Positions 56,418 to 64,000 of a stretch of DNA of 64,000 nt are shown piece after piece. The position numbers and the translations under genes are program-made. Positions within the stretch are counted from its first letter, which is position 1. Each line of letters opens with the position of its first letter. The stretch is taken from positions 4,836,001 through 4,900,000 of the forward strand of contig CP069300.1 of assembly GCA_016839165.1 (NCBI GenBank), given 5' to 3'. This stretch comes from Bradyrhizobium sp. PSBB068 (GTDB taxonomy: Bacteria; Pseudomonadota; Alphaproteobacteria; Rhizobiales; Xanthobacteraceae). The notes beneath the pieces are model-generated. The model made no database searches. It was given only the letters and a program-made list of their open reading frames with translations, and was not told where the DNA came from.

Positions 56418-57188
56418 TCAGTGCTCCCGCTGACCGAGATAGACACGCTTTACCGCCTCGTTCTGCCGAACCTCCTGTGGCGTTCCCTCGGCAAGCAGTT
56501 CGCCGTGGTGCAGCACGAGGATGCGATCGCTGATCCCGAGCACCAGCTTCATCTTGTGCTCGACGAGGATCACCGTGCGCTCCCTCGCGAGCTTCACGAT
56601 CAGATCCATCATGGTCCGGGTTTCTTCCGGGCTCATCCCGGCCGTGGGCTCGTCGAGCAGCAGCAAACGGGGTTGGCTCGCAAGCGCCATGCCGATCTCC
56701 AGCGCCCGCTGCTCACCATGTGCCAGCGTCTTGGCCGCGCGCTCCCGGGACTCCCACAACCCGACCAGAGCCAATAACTCGTCGGCCCGCTCGACCAGTT
56801 CGGTCAAACGCGCACGGGGACGCCAGATGTCGTATCGCGACACCAATGCCTGCAGTCCGACACGGATGTTCTCACGCGTCGTGAGCTGTGGAAACACGCT
56901 GGTGATCTGAAACGATTTTGCGATCCCCATGTGGGCAAAGCGGTGCTGGGGCTGGCCCGTGACATCCTTGCCCTCGAATTCGACCCTGCCCTTAGTGGGC
57001 GGAAAGGCGCCGCACAGCAAGTTGAAATACGTGCTCTTTCCAGCCCCGTTCGGACCGATGATCGAGGTGATCGCTCCCCTCGAGAACTCGGCTGAGATAT
57101 TGTTGAGGGCGACAAACTTCCCGAACGTCTTGCCGACACCCCTGGTGCGCAGGATGGTCTCGCTCGCTTGGCCTGCTGCAGCCGTCAT
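56418..57188 (-). CDS. livG: Branched-chain amino-acid-type ABC importer ATPase LivG
   Basis: A 256-residue ATPase with Walker [37 protein letters not shown] at the Q-loop, a signature reduced to LAHGEQRALEIGMAL (normal in LivG) and Walker B LLLLDEPTAGMSPEET. ATG 57188 overlaps the livM stop as ATGA. Confidence 0.93.
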   Translation of the reverse strand: MTAAAGQASETILRTRGVGKTFGKFVALNNISAEFSRGAITSIIGPNGAGKSTYFNLLCGAFPPTKGRVEFEGKDVTGQPQHRFAHMGIAKSFQITSVFPQLTTRENIRVGLQALVSRYDIWRPRARLTELVERADELLALVGLWESRERAAKTLAHGEQRALEIGMALASQPRLLLLDEPTAGMSPEETRTMMDLIVKLARERTVILVEHKMKLVLGISDRILVLHHGELLAEGTPQEVRQNEAVKRVYLGQREH

Positions 57189-58171
57189 CGCCTGCCCCGC
57201 GCGATCAGCGTGCCCCAGATGCCTGCGGGGAAGAACAGCACGCATGCAATGAAGATGGCGCCGACGATCAGTTGCCAGTGAACGGTCCAGACGGAGACGA
57301 TGTTCTCCAGGACCAGGAAGACCGCAGCGCCGATCATCGGCCCGAAGAACGTCCCCATGCCGCCAAGAAGAGCGATCATCACCACGAGGCCTGACGTCTC
57401 GTAGTGCAGGATCTCGATCGGAACGATCGACAAGTGCAGCGCCTGCAAGGCACCCGCGAGACCGCATAAACCGCCCGACAGGACGAAGGTCAGCAATCGC
57501 GTCAGGGTGACATCATAGCCCGACGCGCGGGCCCTCATCTCGTTCTCCCGCACCGCTTCAATGACGGCACCGAATGGCGACGCGAGAATACGCGACATCA
57601 CAAAGAATGCCGCGATCACGAACGCCGCAACGACGTAGTATCGGATCATCGGATTGATGAAATCGATCCGCAGACCTAACAGATCGATGGTGCGGACATT
57701 GATGCCGCGAAGTCCATTCTCACCGCCAGTCAAGTCGATCGCCTGATAGAAGAGGTAATAGACACACTGCGAGAGCGCCATTGTGACCATGGCGAAGTAG
57801 ATGCCGCGGGTCCTGATCGCGAGCACGCCGACCACCAGCGCCATCAACAGGCCACCAGCGACCCCAGCCGCAATCGCCGCATACCATGGCCAGCCGAGGT
57901 GCACGATGGCGATGCCGCAGAGATAGGCACCGGTCCCGAACAACGCCGCATGACCAAACGACAGAAGTCCCAGGTAGCCAAACACGAGGTTGAATCCGAG
58001 GGCGTACAACCCATAGATCAAGATGTTCACGGCAAGCGCCGTGAACGGCATCAGCAACGGGAAGACCAGGACGACCGCCGCAGCAATGCTGGCACGATGT
58101 CGCGTTGCGAATTCGTACCAACCTCCCGTCGTGGCACGAGGCTGTTTGATTGATTGAACGGTTTCGGTCAT
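57185..58171 (-). CDS. livM: Branched-chain amino-acid-type ABC importer permease LivM
   Basis: A 328-residue permease with 8-10 hydrophobic segments. GLNLVFGYLGLLSFGHAALFG-like sequence (here FNLVFGYLGLLSFGHAALFG) and the loop SPFGAVIEAVRENEMRARASG followed by GLAGALQAL are diagnostic for LivM. It begins 7 bp after livH. Confidence 0.93.
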   Translation of the reverse strand: MTETVQSIKQPRATTGGWYEFATRHRASIAAAVVLVFPLLMPFTALAVNILIYGLYALGFNLVFGYLGLLSFGHAALFGTGAYLCGIAIVHLGWPWYAAIAAGVAGGLLMALVVGVLAIRTRGIYFAMVTMALSQCVYYLFYQAIDLTGGENGLRGINVRTIDLLGLRIDFINPMIRYYVVAAFVIAAFFVMSRILASPFGAVIEAVRENEMRARASGYDVTLTRLLTFVLSGGLCGLAGALQALHLSIVPIEILHYETSGLVVMIALLGGMGTFFGPMIGAAVFLVLENIVSVWTVHWQLIVGAIFIACVLFFPAGIWGTLIARGRR

Positions 58172-58178
58172 GCCGCGC

Positions 58179-59063
58179 TCAGCTCATCAATCCGGCGCGG
58201 CCGAAAAAGCCTTGGGGACGAACAATGAGAACGATCGCCATCAGGGCAAAGATCGAGACCTTGGCCATCTCGGGTGCAAACAGCGAGGTCATGCTGACCA
58301 CCACCCCGACCAGGAGCCCCGCCAATACGGCACCGCCGATCGACCCCATTCCGCCCACGACCGTCACCACGAAAGCTTCGGCGAGAATCGTGCCGCCCAT
58401 CTCCGGAATGACGCCCTGAAGCGGGGCAGCCAGCAGGCCGGCAAATCCAGCGATCGCGGTACCAATCCCGAACACGATCAACCAGACCCTGGAAACATCG
58501 ACGCCAAGGACACGGACGATCTGCGGGTCTCGCGCGCCGGCGCGGATAATCAGCCCGAAGCTGGTCTTCTCGAGGAACAGCCAGAGTGCCAGCAGGACCA
58601 CGGCCGTCGCGCCAATCACGAACAGGCGGTAGAGCGGAAAATAGCCAACGCCGATATCGACAGCGCCTTGCAGAAGCTCGGGTGTGTCGAAGGGATAGCC
58701 GGTCTTGCCAAAGGCAATGCGCACGCATTCGACCATCACGTAGCTCAGCCCGAAGGTCAGCAACAGCGGATAGTCGATGCCGCGGCCATAAAGCGGCCGG
58801 ATCAGCACGCGCTCAACAGCAAGGCCGAACAAGCCGATCACGATCGGAACAGCCGAGAGGCAGATCCAGAAATTGCCCCCGATCGAGATCAGATAAAGCC
58901 CGACATAGGCGCCGACCATGTAAAAGGCGCCATGGGCGAAGTTGACGACCGTCAGCATTCCGAAGATCAGCGAAAGGCCGATTGCAAACAGAACGTAGAT
59001 CGCGCCGAGCGCCAGCCCGGCAAACAATTGCAGCGCAATCAGGTCAAAGCTCAGGCCCGCCAT
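58179..59063 (-). CDS. livH: Branched-chain amino-acid-type ABC importer permease LivH
   Basis: A 294-residue permease. GLALGAIYVLFAIGLSLIFG followed by MLTVVNFAHGAFYMVGAY is the LivH opening, and the loop IIRAGARDPQIVRVLGVDVS is the ATPase-contact segment. GGMGSIGGAVLAGLLVG marks the late membrane segment. Confidence 0.93.
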   Translation of the reverse strand: MAGLSFDLIALQLFAGLALGAIYVLFAIGLSLIFGMLTVVNFAHGAFYMVGAYVGLYLISIGGNFWICLSAVPIVIGLFGLAVERVLIRPLYGRGIDYPLLLTFGLSYVMVECVRIAFGKTGYPFDTPELLQGAVDIGVGYFPLYRLFVIGATAVVLLALWLFLEKTSFGLIIRAGARDPQIVRVLGVDVSRVWLIVFGIGTAIAGFAGLLAAPLQGVIPEMGGTILAEAFVVTVVGGMGSIGGAVLAGLLVGVVVSMTSLFAPEMAKVSIFALMAIVLIVRPQGFFGRAGLMS

Positions 59064-59116
59064 TTGTTCCCCTCGGCACGACGCGCACCGCCACGCGGCG
59101 CGCGCCGGCGCATGGC

Positions 59117-60370
59117 TCAGCCCTTGTGGCCGAGCGCTTCGCAGGTGCGCAGGTTCTTCTCATTAGGTTCCTCGGTGGCCAGAACCTCGAACACATCGGA
59201 CTCGTTCTTCATGTCCTTGGACTTCGACTTGATCACGAGCACCGACTGCACCGACTGGTGATCGCATTTGCGATAATATTGCGTTCCCTTGTAGTAGTCA
59301 TACTTGAGCGCTTCCAGTGCAGTGACGACCTTGTCGGTCTCGACACTGCCGGCACCCTTGACCGCCTCGAGCACGGTCCGCACGCCGCCGTAGCCGAGCG
59401 CACCGTAGTCGGTTGGCAGCTTGCCGTCGTACATCTGGCGGAATGCGTCATTGAACGCCTTGGTCGAGGCGAACTTGTCCTCGATCCCCCAATAGAACGA
59501 GCAGCCGCCGACGACGCCGTCAAACGCCTGCGGCCCGGCGGCGACGCGGCTGGCATGCGAGAGCAGCGGTGCAATGATCTGGATGGATTTCTTGAGCCCG
59601 AAGTCGGTTGCCTGCTTCAGCGCGATCTGCTGGTCGCGACCGAAATTGCTGATGCAGAGAATGTCGGGCTTGAGCGCCTGGAGACGCGGAAGCAAGGTGG
59701 AGAAATCGGTCGTTCCCAAGGGATGGCGGATGTCGCCGAGGCTCTCGATGTTGAATTCCTTGCCGACCTCGAGGAAGCCGCGCACCATCTCGTGGCCGTA
59801 GGCGTAGTCCGCCGTGAGGAACGCAACCTTCTTGCCGAATTTCGCGAAGGCATAGCGACCGACCGCACCCGACGTCATGTGCGGGTTCAACGCTTCGTGG
59901 AATGTGTATTTGCTGAAGTCCGCGGCCTCGTTGATGGCGTCGGACTGGCTGATCGAATTGAAGATGACGCCACGTTCCTTGGTGACGTTGTTGATCGCGA
60001 GCTGAACCGCCGCCGATAGGCTTCCGACGACGAAGTTCACTTTCTCCTTCTCGACCAGCTCCAATGTCCGCGTCGCCGCCTCACCGGGATTGAGCTTGTC
60101 ATCGCGCACGACGAGCTCGGCCTTGCGGCCATTGAGGCCGCCGGCATCATTGAATTGGGCGACAGCCAATTGACCGGCCCGTACCTGATCTTGGGCCTCG
60201 GCGCCATAGGGGCCGGTCAAAGGAACGGGGAAGCCGATCTTGATCGGTGCTTCCTCCGCCTGCAGCAGATTGATGCGAAACGGCGAGACGGCGAGAGCGG
60301 CGCCAGCACTTGCAGTCGTCAGCAGACGACGCCGCGATATCGATCCGGCTTTGGCGACCTTCTTCGTCAT
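59117..60370 (-). CDS. Liv-type ABC importer substrate-binding protein (Peripla_BP_6)
   Basis: A 417-residue periplasmic protein. SISRRRLLTTASAGAALAVS is a twin-arginine-like signal. KIGFPVPLTGPYGAEAQDQV, KVNFVVGSLSAAVQLAINNV, AFLTADYAYGHEMVRGFLEV and TDYGALGYGGVRTVLEAVKGA are Peripla_BP_6 landmarks. Length is greater than LivK/LivJ (~345 mature), typical of relatives binding amides, aromatic acids or urea. It is followed by livH and lies 68 bp from the stop of the large hydroxylase subunit, so the importer and the hydroxylase may form one long transcription unit. Confidence 0.9.
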   Translation of the reverse strand: MTKKVAKAGSISRRRLLTTASAGAALAVSPFRINLLQAEEAPIKIGFPVPLTGPYGAEAQDQVRAGQLAVAQFNDAGGLNGRKAELVVRDDKLNPGEAATRTLELVEKEKVNFVVGSLSAAVQLAINNVTKERGVIFNSISQSDAINEAADFSKYTFHEALNPHMTSGAVGRYAFAKFGKKVAFLTADYAYGHEMVRGFLEVGKEFNIESLGDIRHPLGTTDFSTLLPRLQALKPDILCISNFGRDQQIALKQATDFGLKKSIQIIAPLLSHASRVAAGPQAFDGVVGGCSFYWGIEDKFASTKAFNDAFRQMYDGKLPTDYGALGYGGVRTVLEAVKGAGSVETDKVVTALEALKYDYYKGTQYYRKCDHQSVQSVLVIKSKSKDMKNESDVFEVLATEEPNEKNLRTCEALGHKG

Positions 60371-60438
60371 GACTATTCCTCCCCAAGAACTGTCTGTGTT
60401 TTGCTTATCGTCTTGTCTTTGCCTGGAACGCCTCCACC

Positions 60439-62829
60439 TCAGATTCGTCCCAAGGCCGTCAGGATAACCTGAGGCGTGAGCGGAATCTCGGTAATTGTTG
60501 CGCCGAACGGCCGCAGCGCATCATTGACCGCGTTGGCAACCGCGGCCGCAGCGCCGGCCGTACCAGCCTCGCCCGCCCCTTTTGCTCCCAGCTCCGACTC
60601 CTGCGTCGGGGACACCACGTGGCCCACCTCGATGTCGGGCATCTCGCCAGACATCGGGACCAAATAGTCCGCCATGCTGGCGTTGGTCAGCTGACCGCGT
60701 TCGTCATAGATGCATTTCTCGAACAACGCCGCGCCGAACCCCTGCACGACCCCGCCCCGGATCTGCTCGTCGACCAGTTGCGGGTTGACGATGGTGCCGC
60801 AGTCTTCGACGACCCAATGCTTCAGCAGCGTCACGAATCCTGTCTCGGTATCGACCTCGAGCCACGACGCCTGAACGCCGTTAGTGAACGCAAAGGGATA
60901 TTGCCGCGGCACGAAATGCCGGGTCGCCATCAACTCCGGCTGGATCCCCTGCGGGAGAGTGTCTGGTCGAAAATAGACAGTCCGCGCCAACTCACTCAAC
61001 TCGATCCGTGGCGCTCCGTCGTCGGCGTTGACGATGCGGTTGTCGGAGATATCGAGCGCGGCCGGGGTCGATTGCAGGATGACCGCGGCAACATCCAGAA
61101 TGTTCTGGCGCAGAGCCTTGGCGGCTTGCAACGCGGCCTCGCCGCCGATGCCTGCGCCGCGCGAAGCCCAGGTGCCCCCGCCGTAGGGCGTATTGTCGGT
61201 GTCGCCCAGAATCACTCGCACCCGGTCCATCGAAACGCCAAGCACACTGCCCACGATCTGGGCAGTCAGCGATTCCGACCCTTGTCCCTGTTCCGTGATG
61301 CTGGTCTGGCAGATCACCGAGCCCTGCGCGTCAAGTCGTACCGCAACGCCATCCTGGGACGAAATCTTCGCGCCGCCGACGCCGTAAAAGGCGGCACTGG
61401 GATTGGTTACCTCAATGAAGGTCGCGACTCCGATGCCCCGGTGGACGTTTCTGGTTCGCAGGGCCGCTTGCTCAGCACGCAGGGCGTCGTAGTCCATCAT
61501 CTGCAGCAGCTTGGCCAACGAGGCGTGATGCGAAAGTTGCTCGAACTTCATGCCGGATGGGGATGCGCAAGGATAGGCATCGTCGGGGATCAAGTTGCGC
61601 CGGCGGATCTCGACAGGGTCCATGCCGATCCTCGCCGCGGCAAGGTCGATCAGACCCTCGGTGACGGAACAGGCAATCGGGTGTCCGACTGCTCGGTACT
61701 GACACATCACGTTCTTGTTCTGGAAGACAACGCGCGCTCGCGCCCGATAGTTCGGGGTGACATACGGCCCGCCAACCAGATTGACCACCTGGTTGGCCTC
61801 GATAGCGCTGGTGCGCGGATACATCGAATAGGGGCCGATCCCCGTCAGGTCGTCGATCTCGAAGGCGGTGATGTTACCGTCCGGCCGGACGCCGATCCGT
61901 CCCCTGCATTGGTGGTCGCGGGCGTGAATGTCCGTATTGAAGCTTTCGATACGGTCCGCAACAAACTTAACCGGCCGCCGCAGCAGCCTGGACAACGCGT
62001 ATGTCGCCATTTCGTCGGCGTAGATATGAACCTTGATGCCGAACGAACCGCCGACATCCTTGCAAACCACCCGGACCTGCGCCTCACTTAGCCCGAGATG
62101 CAAGGCCGCGATGTTCTGCACCATGTGGGGAGCTTGCGTGCCCTGATAGATTGTGAGCCGTGCCTCGGCCGCATTCCAGTCGGCAACAACAGCCCGCGGT
62201 TCAAGCGTCACTCCGGTGTGGCGCCCAAAGATGAAGTCGGCCTCGACCACCTCCGATTCCGCCAACGCATGGTCGACATCGCCTGCATTGAAGGTCCGTT
62301 CAAAGGCAAGATTGTCACCAAGAGACGCGTGAATGACTGGCGTTGCTGGATCGAGCGCAGTACGCATGTCGGTGACGGCCTCGAGTTCCTCGTAGTCGAC
62401 GGCAACATGCTCCATGGCATCTTCAGCCGCCGCCCGACTGGTAGCGACAATCGCCGCGACCGCCTCACCCTGCCAGCAGACCCGGTCGACCGCGATCGCG
62501 TGCTGCGGGGCCGACTTCAATCCCTTCAGATGCGAGAGGACACCGACCCAAGGCGTGACGACAGCTTCAAGCTCAGGGCCCGTGACGATGGAAATGACGC
62601 CGGACATACGCCGTGCCGCGTCGGCGTCGATCGCCACGATCCTGGCGTGGGCATGCGGCGATCGCAGAAACACCACATGCGCCATCCGCGGCAATTCCAG
62701 GTCACTGACGTACTGCCCGCGTCCTTGCAGCAACCTGTCCAGGTTCGGCCGCGGCACCGTCTTGCCGATATAGGAATTCGGACGATCGAGCACCGAAAGT
62801 GTCTGCGTTGGCGCACCGGTTACGGTCAT
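60439..62829 (-). CDS. Molybdenum hydroxylase, large subunit (CoxL/XdhB-like)
   Basis: A 796-residue molybdopterin subunit of the xanthine-oxidase family. YIGKTVPRPNLDRLLQGRGQ, FLRSPHAHARI and AIVATSRAAAEDA begin the Ald_Xan domain; CKDVGGSFGIKVHIYADEMA and QGQGSESLTAQI contact the cofactor; GAKGAGEAGTAGAAAAVANA near residue 750 holds the catalytic Glu. The loop where CO dehydrogenase has AYxCSFR reads CQYRAVGHPIA (around residue 375), so it is not a form-I CO dehydrogenase. ATG 62829 overlaps the small-subunit stop as ATGA. Likely hydroxylates an aldehyde or N-heterocycle; the adjacent Liv importer may supply it. Confidence 0.9.
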   Translation of the reverse strand: MTVTGAPTQTLSVLDRPNSYIGKTVPRPNLDRLLQGRGQYVSDLELPRMAHVVFLRSPHAHARIVAIDADAARRMSGVISIVTGPELEAVVTPWVGVLSHLKGLKSAPQHAIAVDRVCWQGEAVAAIVATSRAAAEDAMEHVAVDYEELEAVTDMRTALDPATPVIHASLGDNLAFERTFNAGDVDHALAESEVVEADFIFGRHTGVTLEPRAVVADWNAAEARLTIYQGTQAPHMVQNIAALHLGLSEAQVRVVCKDVGGSFGIKVHIYADEMATYALSRLLRRPVKFVADRIESFNTDIHARDHQCRGRIGVRPDGNITAFEIDDLTGIGPYSMYPRTSAIEANQVVNLVGGPYVTPNYRARARVVFQNKNVMCQYRAVGHPIACSVTEGLIDLAAARIGMDPVEIRRRNLIPDDAYPCASPSGMKFEQLSHHASLAKLLQMMDYDALRAEQAALRTRNVHRGIGVATFIEVTNPSAAFYGVGGAKISSQDGVAVRLDAQGSVICQTSITEQGQGSESLTAQIVGSVLGVSMDRVRVILGDTDNTPYGGGTWASRGAGIGGEAALQAAKALRQNILDVAAVILQSTPAALDISDNRIVNADDGAPRIELSELARTVYFRPDTLPQGIQPELMATRHFVPRQYPFAFTNGVQASWLEVDTETGFVTLLKHWVVEDCGTIVNPQLVDEQIRGGVVQGFGAALFEKCIYDERGQLTNASMADYLVPMSGEMPDIEVGHVVSPTQESELGAKGAGEAGTAGAAAAVANAVNDALRPFGATITEIPLTPQVILTALGRI

Positions 62830-63311
62830 GTTCGCCGCGCCGCACGGGTCTTGGCTGTCGCCTCGACAGCGTCCACAATGGCCTGATAGCCGGTGCAGCG
62901 GCAATAGTTGCCGGACAGGTGCTCGCGGATCGCCTGACGATCAGGTACGGACACATGGTTCAGCAAGTCCTGTGCCGTCATCAGCATCCCGGGGGTACAG
63001 TAGCCGCACTGCAATGCGTTGCGTTCGCGAAATGCCGCCTGAAGATCGGCGATCTCGCCGCTGTCGGACAGCCCCTCGATCGTCTCAACCGACGCGCCCT
63101 GCGCCTGGACCGTCAACATCAGACAGGAGCGAATGATCTCACCATCGATCCGGACGGTGCAGGCGCCGCAGACGCCGTGCTCGCAACCAACGTGGGTCCC
63201 AGTCAGTTTCAAATTCTCCCGAAGGAAATCCGCAAGATTGAGCCGCGGCAAGACGAAGGCATCGATGGGTTCGCCGTTGACGATAAGCGAAACCGACACC
63301 GGAGTGCTCAC
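62826..63311 (-). CDS. Molybdenum hydroxylase, small [2Fe-2S] subunit (CoxS-like)
   Basis: A 161-residue iron-sulfur subunit. The plant-type cluster is held by C43, C48, C51 and C63 (VGCEHGVCGACTVR); the second cluster by C102, C105, C137 and C139 (QCGYCTPGM, NYCRCTGY). All eight ligands are present. GTG 63311 overlaps the medium-subunit stop as GTGA. Confidence 0.95.
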   Translation of the reverse strand: MSTPVSVSLIVNGEPIDAFVLPRLNLADFLRENLKLTGTHVGCEHGVCGACTVRIDGEIIRSCLMLTVQAQGASVETIEGLSDSGEIADLQAAFRERNALQCGYCTPGMLMTAQDLLNHVSVPDRQAIREHLSGNYCRCTGYQAIVDAVEATAKTRAARRT

Positions 63312-64000
63312 CTGGCTCCTCCCGCGTCCAGCTCGGACCGCGCCAGCAATGCGGCCACGCAGCGCCGGAGCAAGACTGTGGCGAGGTGTCGGCGCATCGC
63401 CGGACTCGCCTGTTGATCCTCTTGCGGCTCAAGTTCGTCGGCCAGCGCCGTCGCAGCTTCTGCAAGCAGCGCCGGCGTCACGGATGCATTGATGAGCTTT
63501 GCGGCAGCAGTTGCCAGCAGAGGCCGTTCGCCAACCGCAAAGAAGCCGAGCCGAAGATCCGAAAACCGGCCAGCTGCGACGACAGCACGCGCAGCGAGAC
63601 CAACGACGGCGTAGTCGCCATGGCGCCGGGCATATTCTTGAAAGAAGTACGTCGAGCCCTGGCCCGCGATCGGCACCTCGACCGCGACAAGCAATTCGTC
63701 CGGCGACAGCGCCGTTTCGTAGATTCCCTTGAAAAATTCGGTCGCAGCAATCCGCCGCTCGCCCGTTGGACCGCGAGCAACTATCGCGGCATCAAGCGCA
63801 ACAACACAGGCCGGCAGCTCCGACGCGGGATCGGCGTGAGCGAGGCTACCGCCAATCGTTCCGCGGTTGCGAATGGCGGGATGGGCAACGTGGCTGACGG
63901 CATTCAGCAACAGTGGAGCATGCAGCGCAATCTCCGGCGATCTGAGCAAGTCGACATACCGGGTCAGCGCGCCAACGACCAGGACGTCTCCCTTCAACGC
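63308..64000 (-). CDS. Molybdenum hydroxylase, medium FAD subunit (CoxM-like), 5' end outside window
   Basis: The visible 230 residues are the C-terminal part of a CO-dehydrogenase-type flavoprotein. VAHPAIRNRGTIGGSLAHAD contains the TIGGSLAHADPASELP FAD-binding motif, followed by the CO_deh_flav_C domain (FFQEYARRHGDYAVVGLAAR, then LRLGFFAVGERPLL). The frame is open to base 64000, so about 50-60 N-terminal residues are missing. It is the first of the three co-translated subunits (medium-small-large order). Confidence 0.92.
   Translation of the reverse strand, partial: ALKGDVLVVGALTRYVDLLRSPEIALHAPLLLNAVSHVAHPAIRNRGTIGGSLAHADPASELPACVVALDAAIVARGPTGERRIAATEFFKGIYETALSPDELLVAVEVPIAGQGSTYFFQEYARRHGDYAVVGLAARAVVAAGRFSDLRLGFFAVGERPLLATAAAKLINASVTPALLAEAATALADELEPQEDQQASPAMRRHLATVLLRRCVAALLARSELDAGGAR

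Noticed and set aside
60439..62829. Naming the hydroxylase a CO dehydrogenase
   Set aside because: The AYxCSFR active-site loop needed for CO oxidation is absent.

Overview
The window looks like chromosomal DNA of a Bradyrhizobium-type alphaproteobacterium (order Hyphomicrobiales). Three things suggest this: high G+C coding sequence throughout, the rhizobial catabolic repertoire (TTT, TRAP and Liv transporters, FCD-type GntR regulators, CoA-transferase, cox-like hydroxylase), and intergenic palindromic repeats of the kind common in Bradyrhizobium (30286-30415, 39754-39776, 43187-43229). The genus is an inference. No rRNA, tRNA, CRISPR array, IS element or prophage was recognised.

Region 1 (1-23405) is a polysaccharide (O-antigen or exopolysaccharide) locus. 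A leftward operon starts at a promoter/operator near 7270-7322. It encodes a winged-helix protein, a NusG/RfaH-like elongation factor, the UDP-diacetamido-uronate enzymes WlbA and WlbB, a sugar epimerase, an asparagine-synthase-like amidotransferase and the ABC exporter Wzm/Wzt (Wzt runs off the left edge). A second leftward unit (asparagine synthase plus GT4 glycosyltransferase) starts from a promoter at 10578-10607 with the same architecture. Two related glycosyltransferases run rightward from the same intergenic region, followed by a lone GT4 and an epimerase. A long leftward set (Wzx-like flippase, third asparagine synthase, CgeB-like glycosyltransferase, three methyltransferases, acyltransferase) completes the locus. 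Three amidotransferases plus uronate-making enzymes suggest a polymer carrying amidated uronic acids.

Region 2 (23718-31302) holds a class III CoA-transferase, a tripartite tricarboxylate (TctCBA) transporter whose genes enclose the methylthioadenosine salvage genes mtnP-mtnA, and a crotonase. Region 3 (31352-39581) is a 2-hydroxyacid/glyoxylate module: two serine-glyoxylate-type aminotransferases around an MFS carrier, a GntR regulator, a fused FAD/4Fe-4S 2-hydroxyacid dehydrogenase and a GlcG-like protein. A 14-bp sequence is repeated in front of the regulator and the dehydrogenase.

Region 4 (39813-48272) contains a crotonase, a molybdopterin oxidoreductase, a gene graveyard (pieces of a solute-binding protein and of an SDR around a repeat), and a GntR-TRAP-amidohydrolase cluster. 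Region 5 (48337-55664) has a small membrane protein, a Crp/Fnr gene interrupted by an in-frame amber codon, a metallophosphoesterase followed by a four-gene ABC importer, and a divergent zinc alcohol dehydrogenase. Region 6 (55710-64000) is a Liv-type ABC importer followed by a three-subunit molybdenum hydroxylase (large, small, and medium subunit cut by the right edge).
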